Assembly: GCF_019279795.1 (NCBI RefSeq)
Contig: NC_056726.1
Span: 1,019,182,469-1,019,246,468 of the forward strand
DNA from: Protopterus annectens
Taxonomy: Eukaryota > Chordata > Ceratodontiformes > Protopteridae
DNA length: 64,000 nucleotides
Direction: 5' to 3'
The notes under the pieces were generated by a model. That model did no database searches, was not told where the DNA came from, and saw nothing but the letters and a program-made list of their open reading frames with translations. This document shows, one piece after another, positions 45,522 to 56,408 of this stretch (within the stretch, counting starts at the first letter, position 1; each line of letters opens with the position of its first letter). Both the position numbers and the translations under genes were made by a program.

Positions 45522-46675
45522 TCATATGCACAGGGTGTGAACTTGGTATGCCTGAGTCAGCCACCGATACCACCGATTGACATGTATGTGTATGTGTGTT
45601 GGTGAGGGACAGCAGTACAAGGTGGGGCAATGTTGATGCAGTGTGTGCATGTATGCGGTAGCCCTAGGTGTTGTCAATTCGTATGTGTGTATGGATGCAC
45701 ACAGTTCCACTTCATGGCTGCCATATACTGCTGTTTGTGGACAGCCACAGACTGTACCTGCCAGGTCATACAGATCAGTGTCTCTGGCCACGGACACGGT
45801 ATCTATGCCTTGCAGGGGTGCTACGGACCATATCCGGTACCAACCCAGACTGGGTACTGTTATCAGAAGAAGGTGTTCGTTGACTGGACACAGATCCCTG
45901 TCGGGCCTGGCCAGAGCCACGTGCATGTGGTCTCCTTGGGCGGTCTGATGACAGCACAGCCCCAGCATTGCTGGGGTTGCTGCTGGCACTATGGGGGCGG
46001 CCCTGTTGTAAATCGCGACGACTGCAAGCTGCTGCTGTTGCTGGCTTAGCCCACGTCGATGCCTCAACCGTCCACCATCACCCTGGCTCATGGACATGTA
46101 GTTGTGGAACCCGTCTAATATGTCCCCACAACGTCTGTCTATGACATCGATGAAATTATGGATGGCAGCCGCAATGTCACGCATACTGTCAGTCATGGCT
46201 GTGCGACATGCTGTCAGCTCCCTCAGACCCTGTCTGGTGTACCGTTCCATACGTGACTGTGCCTGCATGACAGCCTGAAACATAGCTGAGGTTGTAAGAC
46301 CTCTGTGGGCACGTCTGACAGAGGCAGTATGCCCACGGATGCTCCCACGAGAACCCCTGGACATCTGTCTGTGTGGTACCATCTCTGGGCCATGCCCATG
46401 GCTGCTGTGTGGAGAGGCATGTGCCACAGATACCACATTACCTTGGTCAATGCCCACTGTATGCTGTCCATCACCTAGGGACATTGGTGACAAAGGGTGT
46501 ATTGGCAGGATAATTGTGCGCATTGATGGGGTCGACAGCTGTGTACTGTCAATCGGCTGACCAATGGCGGAACCTGGCATACCTTCCTGTGCCATTACAC
46601 AGATGTCATCATTATCAGTACCCATGGCACCTGATTCAGGGTTCCCTGCTGCATGACACAGAGCAGCACCAGAAC
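45522..46675 (-). CDS. Harbinger Myb-like gene, terminal exon
   Basis: The open frame enters at 46675 through a strong splice acceptor on the minus strand (CCTGTTTCCCTCCCACAG just upstream) and stays open for about 380 codons to 45522. It reads GSGAALCHAAGNPESGAMGTDNDD and so on. The middle is helical (SAMFQAVMQAQSRMERY, AMTDSMRDIAAAIHNFIDVI), with a Gln run (LSQQQQQLAV), as in the C-terminal halves of Harbinger-associated Myb/SANT proteins. The last 120 residues look less protein-like and may be read-through after an old frameshift. Its N-terminal DNA-binding exon is at 47434-47831. Confidence 0.55.
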
Positions 46676-46734
46676 CTGTGGGAGGGAAACAGGAAACACA
46701 GTTTACAATGTCTACACATTACCAGTGATGCACA

Positions 46735-47012
46735 CATCCACACATGCACAGGTCCAGACATGCACACATGCACAGGTGCACACATGCACAGGTGCACAGG
46801 TGCACACATGCAGGCGATGCTGCGTGCCTGCGTGCACAGGTGCACACATGCACACATGCACAGGTGCACACATGCACAGGTGCGCACATGCACACATGCA
46901 CACATGCGCACATGCACACATGCACACATGCGCACATGCACACATGCACACATGCACAGGTGCACACATGCACACATGCACAGGTGCACACATGCACACA
47001 CGCACACAGTTG
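46735..47012. repeat. CACATGCA / CACAGGTG minisatellite
   Basis: A mosaic of 6- and 8-mers (CACATG, CACACATG, CACAGGTG) lies in the presumed second intron of the Myb-like gene. It keeps several frames open on both strands, giving His/Cys/Thr-rich false ORFs. Confidence 0.9.
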
Positions 47013-47155
47013 CACACAATTGTACACTACTCAGTATGCGTGATATCAACACACAGACACAGACACACCTACATGCATACAAAGAGCACTACTAAGTGAG
47101 CCTAATATTACTATTACTATCAAGACTATTACAGTTATTGTTAATACACACTCAC

Positions 47156-47194
47156 CAGCATGGATAGGCTGCATTGCTGTTACACCGGAGGGAC
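47156..47194 (-). CDS. Possible 39-nt middle exon of Myb-like gene
   Basis: This short stretch on the minus strand follows CTGCAG (acceptor) and is followed by GTGAGT (donor). Its frame (GPSGVTAMQPIHAG) joins exactly in phase to the terminal exon at 46675. The first exon ends in a different phase, so one more indel or another donor is needed. Confidence 0.4.
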
Positions 47195-47433
47195 CTGCAG
47201 ATGTGAAGAAACTAATGTCAGTGGGCACAACTGTGCCATTATTACTGAGTATGATACAGGTCAGTAGTACAACAGTTGCCTTTCACAGGTCAGCTGCTAA
47301 TATTGAGGATATCACACTTGCACATTAAATACTATGGTGACAGCTACAAACCAAGGACACACCTCACACATGCATTAACTACCAGTGTACACAACAGTCA
47401 ACTATACATATGGCATATTACCTGCACACTCAC

Positions 47434-47831
47434 TGTCTTGCTGCTGCGTGGCTCCAGCCTCCATCATAATGCATGTCTGCTGCTGTTGTTGTTGCTGGTG
47501 GACTGGAGCCACTACACTCATGAGTAGTCCCTCCAGTCTGGTGAGTGGGGATGTGCCACCCACCACCTGTGGTGACCTGTTGCCTGTGGATATCCGATGC
47601 ACGCTGATGGACATTTCTGATTAAATCACTGCAGTGATGTCGTACCTGCTCATATGTCCTATTATGCGTGCCTATGTCATTTACCCGACAGACCAGGTCT
47701 TGCCACAGTGCAGCCCTCTCCTGCTGATTCTGGCTGGTGCAGGAAAATAGTATTGCATAATCCCGCACCAGGCTCTGGCGTATCTCCTCATCCTCAGCTG
47801 TGGAGTAAGCGGGATTCCGCGGGTGAGCCAT
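47434..47831 (-). CDS. Harbinger Myb/SANT-like DNA-binding exon
   Basis: A true ATG opens 132 codons: AYSTAEDEEIRQSLVRDYAI, then ERAALWQDLVCRVNDIG and TYEQVRHHCSDLIRNVHQR, the three-helix Myb/trihelix-like fold of the second protein of PIF/Harbinger transposons, which binds the transposon ends and brings in the transposase. The C-terminal part is Gly/Ser/Thr/Ala-rich. A GTGAGT donor at 47433-47428 ends the exon just before a stop. The EQVRHH motif is shared with the other Myb-like gene at 55 kb. A host MSANTD-type gene is the alternative but less likely in this context. Confidence 0.7.
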
Positions 47832-48009
47832 GTACCTGTAAAAGAAAATAACCTGATATCAGCAATATATGTCAGCAGAATTTGGCACACATACTACACA
47901 TGCTACTCGACTGTTATGATACAACATATCTCACATATATAGCATCTGTCTGTCTATTGGTGGATACACATGTAAATGGCCAGGTATCAGTGCTCAGCCA
48001 GCAACTGTG

Positions 48010-48997
48010 CAACAGTACCTGGCACACTCCATACGACATACTACCAAATCCCAGCAGTCAGAACACTGATTCAGGTCCAGAGCACCTCCTCACTCTGGGG
48101 GTTTGTATCTAGGTACTGTATGGCCTACATCATCAACTACTGTGAGCTGACCACACTAATTGCCCTGGATATACATATCCCACTTCCACCACCAGCACAA
48201 ACGACTATAGTGAATAACATTGCAGATGCAAACTTTACATTTTGTAACAGTGACATGGTATCCTTTCAGCCCACTGGGCCAGTGGCAGATACAACCCACA
48301 ATGCTGACCCCTACACAAATGCTTTCTACAGACATCTCCGAGAATGCATGGATCATGCAATCCCATATATGACCAAGACACTATCCACAAAGGGACAGCA
48401 TCCTGTCTGGTGGACCCCAGCCATAGACAGATTGTATTACAAAAGATGGAAGCTACTGCAAGACATAGCATAATTCCATAAAGGGAAGGCATGTCTGAGC
48501 AGCACTAGTAAGGATCTATTTTCCATCATACAAACATCCATGGGCAACTTTGAGAGGGAAATCAAGAGGGACACTACAGATAACCAGAAGGCCTTCTTCA
48601 GTTATGTTAGCAACCTGGTCAGAATCCATCCTCTATGCCCATAGGTAGTACACAACAACAAATATTTCACTGAAACCACAGATATTGACAACATTGTGGC
48701 AGACAGGTTCAGTGCAGCTGTCACCCTGCCCTCTCCCCCAAAATAAGACATAGTTATCCCAGCTGACTGTAACCTCCCTGTCATCAAAGATGTCCAGGTG
48801 AGAGCCGCCCTCATGAAAGCAGAATGCACAACATGACTGGGACCTGATGGTATCCCCAGTTGCATGCTACATAAACTCTGACAGGAGCTAAACACACATA
48901 TAGAAGTGCTATGTAACACTAGCCTGACTACAGGATATGTACCTGTACACTGGCGCACAGCAGCAGTGGTTCTACTCCACGAAGGAGGCACCTCAGC
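48010..48997 (+). pseudogene. CR1 fragment: endonuclease end to RT start
   Basis: LTTLIALDIHIPLPPPA near 48145, then DPYTNAFYRHLRECMDHAIP and KGQHPVWWTPAIDRLYYKRWKLLQ, match the stretch between endonuclease and RT in the other CR1 copies. RT begins (DRFSAAVTLP, GPDGIPSCMLH, TTGYVPVHWRTAAVV, HEGGTS) and stops abruptly at 48997. The 3' half is missing, which is unusual for a LINE and implies a later deletion or insertion. Confidence 0.75.
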
Positions 48998-49902
48998 ATA
49001 CCAATACAATGCAACACAATACATTACATTACAATACAATACTATACAATATGCTATTGCCCCTGGGACTACAGCAGCATACTGTTCTGCTACCCTGACC
49101 ATTGTGACACATGTGGTGTGATGGTACCTGCTGCTGTCACACAGTTACACAGGGTGACTCATATGGCATATTACCTATCTGACTAACATTCAGCAGGGGT
49201 ATGTGTGACATGTACTCATGGGGAGTCTTGCTTCTTAACACTGTGTGGTTTATTGCAGGGTATGTCTTATCTGCGGGTAGGAACTTTTACCTACACATGT
49301 GCTCTCTATTGCAGTGGCATGGACGACACACAGCAGTCATTTAGGTTGTGGATGGTGTGAGGTGTTACTATGGTTGTTGGACATCTGTCATGGGTGTGAC
49401 TTATGTATGTAAATCTGGGAGTGGTAACCTCTATGTGGGTGGTATGTGTGTACTCTGTGGTGTTGTCAGTCACTGTGCATTGGTAATGTGTTTGAGTGCA
49501 TTGTCACAGTGTTGTACATGTCACTGTGTCCTTCTCCATATCTGTAGCTGTCATGTGAGGTCCATACCGTGGCATCCATTATGTGGTGTGGAGGGGTACA
49601 CCGACCTACATGTCCATAGCTGACACACCATGTCTGCTGACACATACCATGTACAGGTATTCCAGGAATAGTGTGCCACTGTGAATATCATTGGGGGCGC
49701 TATTGTACACATTTATGACCCTGTTCACCCCTGACACATGCAGTGGTGGGCAGCCAATCACATATCTGGTGGTTATTGGTGTAGGTGATTTGAAATGGGG
49801 TATGGTACTCCGGTTTTGACACTGGTGTTCACTCCATGCCTTTGTCACCAGGCACATGTTGCAATACATCTGTACACATGTGCCTCACTCAGAATATATA
49901 CA

Positions 49903-49903
<1 letters not shown>

Positions 49904-49961
<58 letters not shown>

Positions 49962-49970
49962 AGATATATC

Positions 49971-50022
<52 letters not shown>

Positions 50023-50045
50023 TTTATACATATACACATATATAT
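49904..50045. repeat. (CT)n(TA)n microsatellite
   Basis: CT repeats turn into a long TA run with few interruptions (GTATAGATATATC and so on). Confidence 0.95.
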
Positions 50046-50295
50046 ATTGATGTACATATATTGCTATAGATATGGAGGGCACAAAGGGGTGAGAGTGACA
50101 GAGGGTGGGACAGGGGGTGAGGTCGTCATATACAGTCATACCTGTAGATAGTCAGATCAGTCTGTCTATGTATATGTATCTACATATATCTATATCTGTA
50201 TGTGTGCATTACATATATATGTTTGTACATATTCTATCTATCTACATCTGTCTATGTATTCCTACATCTCTCTCTATGTATGTATACATATATGC

Positions 50296-50297
<2 letters not shown>

Positions 50298-50337
<40 letters not shown>
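50298..50337. repeat. (TA)n microsatellite
   Basis: An uninterrupted TA run of about 20 units. Confidence 0.95.
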
Positions 50338-50341
<4 letters not shown>

Positions 50342-50786
50342 CATATTTTGACATACATACGTATCCATATGATAGACAGGTATATCAACATGTTTGTCTA
50401 CCATACTGTATACACACACTAACATACTGCTAAACATACATAACTGTGAGACCTACTTTGTACATTGCACTACAACCTACAGTCAACCTACATTGATATG
50501 TGCACATAGATGCTCTCACATACAAATGTATGTACAGCCTTCACTGATAGTTGCTGTATGACCCCTGCCCTTTACACATCTTCATATACATATGGATACA
50601 GACCAATGACACATATGGAGGGTTCACAGTATGTAGACCTTTATAGTATTACTTTACATTGCCTGTGTTTGTCACAGCTGCTTGTGTTGCCGTCTGGTTT
50701 TCTGTCCTGCTGCTCCACTTGCCAGTTGTCAGCTTTCAGGTGGCTGTTGCTGAACAGTTTTGTTTGTGTCTGCTTAATTTCAATTT

Positions 50787-50822
<36 letters not shown>

Positions 50823-52339
50823 TGTCTGTCTGTCTCTCACGTCCTCCTCAGGGTGCAATGAAAGTATTGCATGTGTGGACTGGGAGTACAGCATACTTTT
50901 GTAGATATCTGCATATGTCCATGTGATGGCCTCTGCACCAATTGTAAGCCAGCATTTGCTAACTGCATGCAGCCAGTTGTGTACTGATTGCAGTTCTCAC
51001 TGTGATTTCAGAACAGTGCTATAAAAAGGTATGTGAGATAGGTGTAGCCCTTTCAGATTTTAAGGGCAGGGACCATGCTGGTATGCTGTGGACAATGTTC
51101 TGTGAGTCTAAAGGTTGGTATCTCTCTCATATTTCCAGCTGTGTTGTAGATTAACATTCCTCCATTCATTTCTCCAGTTTCCTGTACTAACTGTGTATGT
51201 ACACTGACACCTACAACTACTACTACTACTGTTAATGTGTGTATGTGTGCTTTCCATTCACTTTTGCTTGCACTTTGTTGCTAAGGCTTCAATATTTGCC
51301 CTTTACAGTCACTACTTGTATGCCTGCTGGGTGTCCTGACTGTAGTGTGCTGCTGTAGCTTTCCTATTTTCCATGTACATTCACACCTTGGAATGCTTGC
51401 TATATCTGCTAGGGTGTTACAGCATGCAGTGTGGTCTGGCCATGGTGTGGGCCTTGATATCTATTAGGGTATTTGAGTATGCTGCTGAGCAGGCCCCAGA
51501 GACTCACAGGTTCATCTGTTATCTGCCTCATGGAATGGTACATATCAGTGGGGTACACCCATTAAATTGTCTGGTATGCTGCAGTTGTGACTGTGGGTTA
51601 GCATGAGCATATGTATTACTACACTTATTCTGCCATGCAAGTGGTGAATACTTTCAGGACTCCATAGTTACCATTGCATGTGTTGTTACACCTTTCTGCC
51701 TACTGTTTGTACATTTCACATGGAGTCTGTGGGGCATCCCTGTAAGTCATTCACTCTTGCTATGTCTAGGCTCTTAACTATTCAAATATGGTGGTGTCAG
51801 ACCTCTCATGTGTACAAATATTTGCAGGTTGTCCACATTTCTGCCTCATATTTTGGTCAATATCTCATGCACAGCTTTTTCTGGCAAATCAGTCTGGGCT
51901 CAAGTCAGAATATAGTGACAAACATTCAAGTTTCAGACATCATACCCTTCCAAACATCCCACAAAATGCAGACCCTGTTACACTCTGAACTGTCTGCGTT
52001 TGTTGTAACATTATTTGTAATGTGTCCCTGGTTTTGGGACTTTGCTCCACATATTTTATTATTTGGTCCGGATGTGTTCCTGTAAGAGGTTGTGGGGTAT
52101 GGGCAGTGATTATCCTGCTGTGAGTATGTGTGTGGCTTGCAAGGTGCTACAGTGACATTATTACCTACTAGCTACCAACTAGCATGGCTGTTTCTGTTCA
52201 CACACTACTATTATGGAAATCCACTAGTTTTGACAGTAATTCTAAATGACATGCTTTGTGTACTACACATCCTATATTCCCTTTACATTCATTCCTACTA
52301 TTACATGATACATTTATTTTAGCACAATATTTTTGTATA

Positions 52340-52405
52340 ACAGTCACGGCTTAGTGGTAAGTCATGCAGTCTACTGTTTTCAAGGTCCTGTGTTCGGGAC
52401 TGACA
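52340..52405 (+). other. tRNA-like module (possible SINE head)
   Basis: CACGGCTTAGTGGTAAGTC resembles a pol III A box and GTGTTCGGGACT a B box, about 45 bp apart. No complete cloverleaf was drawn and no SINE tail was identified. Confidence 0.35.
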
Positions 52406-52463
52406 GTGGGATTTTATTTTGTTTTTGAACGGACTACAGGACATGCCAATCAGAATGACTAAG

Positions 52464-52576
52464 GCACTTTTAAGCAGTTGTAACCGGGTTAGCGCTGGTT
52501 TGCACGGAGCTCACGCATGCGCACTGGCGTTTAGCTCCGTGCACATGCACACCCGCTTACAACCGCTTAAACGTGC
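52464..52576. repeat. Foldback element
   Basis: A 113-bp imperfect palindrome: the outer arms pair (GCACTTTTAAGCAGTTG with the complement of CAACCGCTTAAACGTGC) and an inner arm GCACGGAGCT pairs with AGCTCCGTGC. It could be a small foldback MITE. Confidence 0.65.
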
Positions 52577-53064
52577 TTACTCTTGTGCACACCCGCGTTA
52601 TTTTCTTTGAAAGAAATGAAAATGGGGAGACAGGAAAGTGGTGAAAAAGGGGTCACAAAGAGGGTAAGACAGTAAGGAAACAAGCTTGGGTTTTGCAGGA
52701 GGGATGTAGGTAAGGCCCATAGCTGCCCATTTCTTCATCAGCAACAGCTGTGCATATGTTTGTAATTTGGTGTGACATTTGATACCTTCCACCCCTGAGA
52801 GAGGTGTAAGGACAACAATAATACTTGTTGTACAGCCAATTGTAATTGATAGTTTCCATGTCCGGCAGACATATGTGTGGAATGGGCAGCTATGTATGGT
52901 GCATAATTTTTTTGTGGGTACAAAGTGCCCTTTTTTTTTTTTTTCAGGTGAGAGTGGTATGTCAGGTGAAGGAAGTTAGTATAGCTGGGGAGGTAGGTTG
53001 GGTAGGTCAACAGACAAGACAAACAAGACACATACAGGGGAGGTGTATGACATGTGTGGGGGGG

Positions 53065-53457
53065 TTACACAATTGACGGGGATGGAGGTTTGGATATCCA
53101 GAGCCCATGAGCCCACAGATGGCAACAGTGGAACTGATATCCCCACCCATGGGCAGTTGCCACTGTTCCTTCACTGCCCAGGGCGGGCTGTGCTGGGGGC
53201 TGTGTAGGCCGGGCAACAGGCATGTCCGTAAGTTGTGCCACCTGTGCCTCAAGCTGGCGTAGGGGCCCAAGAACAGAGTCCTGGATATCCCTACGCACCA
53301 CAGTCCGGACGCTATGGAGGGTGAGTGGTGGTTCTCCTCTGGCCACGCTTGCAGAGGGGGGACAGGCCCCATCCCCTGCAGTGCTTCCACCCGCAGGTGG
53401 CACAGGGCCACCGGAGGAGGGTCCAGACTGGGCTCTAGTGCCAGGTGCACTCGCCAG
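53065..53457 (-). CDS. Second Harbinger Myb-like gene, C-terminal exon
   Basis: The open frame starts at a good splice acceptor on the minus strand (ACCCACCTCTCTCACCTCAG upstream of 53457). It encodes a Pro/Ala/Gly-rich segment and then VRTVVRRDIQDSVLGPLRQL followed by EAQVAQLTDM, a likely coiled coil, and ends at 53065. Such a C-terminal helix is common in Myb/SANT partners of Harbinger. It lies 1.4 kb downstream of the DNA-binding exon at 54835-55176 on the same strand, so I pair them, but exon joining is not proven. Confidence 0.5.
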   Translation of the reverse strand: MASAPGTRAQSGPSSGGPVPPAGGSTAGDGACPPSASVARGEPPLTLHSVRTVVRRDIQDSVLGPLRQLEAQVAQLTDMPVARPTQPPAQPALGSEGTVATAHGWGYQFHCCHLWAHGLWISKPPSPSIV

Positions 53458-54834
53458 CTGAGGTGAGAGAGGTGGGTCCGCTGGAACCCACCTTCCCTGT
53501 CATTCTATGTTTTGCATTATGTCATGACAGTTTGGGTTAGTAACATACAATACCATTCGCAATTAGTTGTAACAGCATGCATTAGTATTCCCATTAACCA
53601 AACACCCAGATATTCACACCATTGAACAGCAAGCATAACACATGCATAATTTGAACAGCAATACACAGTCCAACAACATGCAGGGTTGCTTGATGGATGT
53701 ATGAACAGGGCAGATGCATCAACAGACATGCAAATATTTATGACCCATCAGGACAAATGTCCAGGGGTGTTAATTGTGATTGCACATACCATTTTCACGT
53801 GGAATGGATTATATTTGGTTATAGGGTGGGGTGAAGAAAATATTATTAACACCTTCGAATACCAATACATATGCTGTACATTTCTAATAGCTACAGATAT
53901 ATACACACTACTGTTCTAACTACAGTTTCCTATATGATAACTACTTCAATTTGGTGATAGGACTGTTACTGCTACATCAATATACATTTTATTGTTATTC
54001 ATACACGTTCATATCTGGCTTTGTTCAGCTACATCATCCTGCTACATTTGCTTTATATAGCTATAGACAACTGTGGATGTTTGATATTTCAGACAATCAT
54101 ACTATCTGCATATTGCAGACTGAGAGCAACATATCCAGATTTTGGGATACACATTCCAGCTGCAGCAACACTTTGGACACATTTAGCAGTTTGGTTCTAC
54201 TTGTCACATTCATTTCATTCTGTACTGACTGCAGTATACTTTATACAGGGGTTATTACTACTTTATTGGTGGATTCATAACTCTTTCTCACACCCTCTCA
54301 CTTGTTTTCATTTTACTATTCAGGATGGTACTTACTTCTAGGCTTTATTGACATGTTTTACCTGTAGTTATTACAATCCTTTCCAGCAGTCTCACTTTTG
54401 TCATGTTTCAGTATTTCAACAGGGATATATTTCACACATGTGAGTTGCTCATCTTCTGCAGCTGTACTTTTCAGCCTGCTGCAGGTTGTGCACTATGATA
54501 TTATAGGTGGGGCATCTTTATTTCAGACTTTATTTCAGACATTTTCATTTTTCTGTTTGGATTTCAGACTGCAACACACTTTTGTAATCAAGCAATACTT
54601 GCAAACACTTTTACACTGTTACTTGCACATTTTATTACTTAGTGACTACACTGCACTCTTTTGCTAACTGTCATACTTTTATATTTCTTTACAGTTACTG
54701 GGAGTGGATTACTGACCTGCCTGGTGGCACAACCGCACCAGCCTATCGCCATAGGCTCTGCGGTTCGCAGAACGGACACCTGCAGCTGTAATATAAATGA
54801 AGTAATATTGGAATACACATCTCCATAATATCAG

Positions 54835-55176
54835 CTAATTTAATTTCTTACATACATAATTAAATGTAACACTCAGTAGTGAGGTGTTGGGCATTTGCCG
54901 GGCCTCCTGGATCCAAAGGTTCAATTGGTCCTGCTTGCATCTCTTCAGGTCCGCATGGTGGTGACGGACCTGCTCACCAGTCCTTGGAATCCCTGTGGCA
55001 CTGGTAAGATCATGAGCCAACCAGTCCCACACCTCAGCCCTATATGCTCCCCACAGGACTTGGCCCTGCATGAGTTGGGCCTCATGATTGTGGACTAGGA
55101 GCCAGACCATGTATCTGGACTCCTCAACGCCCCACCTCTGTGCTCGAAAGCAACTACCCTCACCTACACCTGACAT
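54835..55176 (-). CDS. Second Harbinger Myb/SANT-like DNA-binding exon
   Basis: A true ATG at 55176 opens 113 codons. RWGVEESRYMVWLLVHNHEA, then GAYRAEVWDWLAHDLTSATG and TGEQVRHHHADLKRCKQDQLN, form a three-helix Myb/trihelix-like domain with conserved Trp residues. EQVRHH..DLKR is shared with the gene at 47.4-47.8 kb, but overall identity looks low, so they are different genes rather than recent duplicates. The last 15 codons probably run into an intron. With the transposase on the opposite strand 22 kb away, it fits the accessory protein of this Harbinger. Confidence 0.65.
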   Translation of the reverse strand: MSGVGEGSCFRAQRWGVEESRYMVWLLVHNHEAQLMQGQVLWGAYRAEVWDWLAHDLTSATGIPRTGEQVRHHHADLKRCKQDQLNLWIQEARQMPNTSLLSVTFNYVCKKLN

Positions 55177-55369
55177 TCTGGCTGCAAGTCAATTCTACAA
55201 TTGTTTATGCTGTGTATTCCCACCTATGGGGCTTATATATGCCGTTTTTCCCGCACTTATCTGTGATTGGCCATTTTGGAATTGTATCCACTTCACAAAA
55301 CCTGCTTTGTCATGCTCCACTTTCTAGTCATTCCTATATATTTGCTATTACTGCATTTCTGAGTACAGC

Positions 55370-55440
55370 TGTCGTAGCTTAGTGGTTCAGTACCTTGACT
55401 ATGGTGCATGGTATCCTGGGTTCGAACCTGGCCACTGCTT
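55370..55440 (+). other. tRNA-like module
   Basis: GTAGCTTAGTGGTTCAGTACC resembles an A box and GGGTTCGAACCTGG a B box, followed by a T run. The T arm does not pair properly, so it is not a functional tRNA; a SINE head is likely. Confidence 0.4.
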
Positions 55441-55604
55441 TTTATATTTTATGACTGTCTAGACAGGCTAGGGGGTGTGTCTGTGTAAAGGCAGTTTTGT
55501 TACAGCTTGCTCAACGTTGCCCGTCGGTTAGCTTGTTGGCGCGGTGCAGCTCATCAAATGGGGAATGCGCTGGCTTAAGCCTCATTTGGCTGTCAGCATG
55601 CATA

Positions 55605-55750
55605 GTACGCTCAGCTCAGCTAGGGGCACACAGTTTCAGTGTGTGAAACCACTGCTCACCTGCGGGCACTCATTTTTCACCTGTTAAACCACTGCTCACC
55701 TACGGGCAGATGCACTCACCTTGTTAAACTGTAGCTCAGCTATAGGCACA
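55605..55750. repeat. Short tandem repeat, units of about 45-55 bp
   Basis: AAACCACTGCTCACCTGCGG, AAACCACTGCTCACCTACGG and AAACTGTAGCTCAGCTATAG follow each other, each followed by GGCA and a spacer. Confidence 0.7.
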
Positions 55751-55904
55751 TCTGGCATTTTTTTATTGTTTTGTTACCTCACATTTCTTCAAAATAAATG
55801 GACTAGTTCATTACATTTTACATAAACTGTGATTTTATATGTGTACATGTTTGTCAGGGACTTGTTTCGTGCTTATTTTGCTAAAAATAAAAGTTGGTGT
55901 TGTG

Positions 55905-55985
55905 GGGGCTCGAACCATGAATGACTGTTCTGCAGCTGGCGTCTCTACTGCTACGCTATTGCTTCTTGGCTTACTTTGCATATTT
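55905..55985 (-). other. tRNA-like module (minus)
   Basis: On the minus strand AATAGCGTAGCAGTAGAGACG resembles an A box and GGTTCGAGCCCCC a B box. It is another possible SINE head. Confidence 0.4.
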
Positions 55986-56216
55986 AGTTCTTATATGCTA
56001 TCCCACTGACTGCTAACTGTAGCTGTGCTTCCACGGCACGCCAGCAAAAGCGAGTGCACTCCACGGTTAAACATCTTTACAATTTAAAAAAAATATGTCA
56101 CATGTTCATTTATATATTTTCTGTTCATAGTCTGTGGGGGCATGTTTTGTGTTGTGTTTATTCACATTTCCGTGGACTCTGTCGTGGGTGTTTACTTTGG
56201 GCACTTTTACTCTTCT

Positions 56217-56405
56217 GGGGGCGTGTCCGCTTGCAGGGCTCGGCCTACGGACACGCCCCCTACTGTCTTACACTGACCGTGTTAGACTTAGGTGTGATTC
56301 AGCATGCTCTCATGAATATGCAGAGCATGCTGACATCACTCCGTTTAACTGCAGCCTCCGTGTAAGAGTTATAACTCTTACACGGAGGCTTCGTGAATCC
56401 TGCCC
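56217..56405. repeat. Right Harbinger terminus with hairpins
   Basis: Three inverted repeats lie in a row: 13-bp arms GGGGGCGTGTCCG (56217-56260), 11-bp arms CAGCATGCTCT (56300-56332), and a perfect 36-bp palindrome (56354-56389) with half-site GCCTCCGTGTAAGAGTT. The terminal repeat ending GAATCCTGCCC closes the element. Confidence 0.75.
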
Positions 56406-56408
56406 TAT

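Larger units (their letters stand above)
48998..52330. other. Low-information stretch with microsatellites
   Basis: No coding region was recognised. An ATACAATAC-like simple repeat lies at 49003-49060, TA-rich microsatellites at 49904-50045 and 50298-50337, and a CT/TG-rich stretch near 50785-50835. It is probably interior or decayed repeat sequence. Confidence 0.4.

Noticed and set aside
46514-47095. Cys/His/Thr-rich ORFs on both strands resembling metal-binding repeats
   Set aside because: They come from the CACATGCA minisatellite, which lacks stops in several frames. No start, domain or codon pattern supports a gene.
45522-47831. Host MSANTD/NAIF1-like gene
   Set aside because: Not excluded, but the surrounding Harbinger features and a second similar gene make a transposon origin the simpler reading.
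49836-50433. Tyr-Ile repeat ORFs
   Set aside because: Translations of TA microsatellites.
55370-55440. Functional tRNA gene
   Set aside because: The B box is good but the T arm does not pair and no clean cloverleaf forms; more likely a SINE head.
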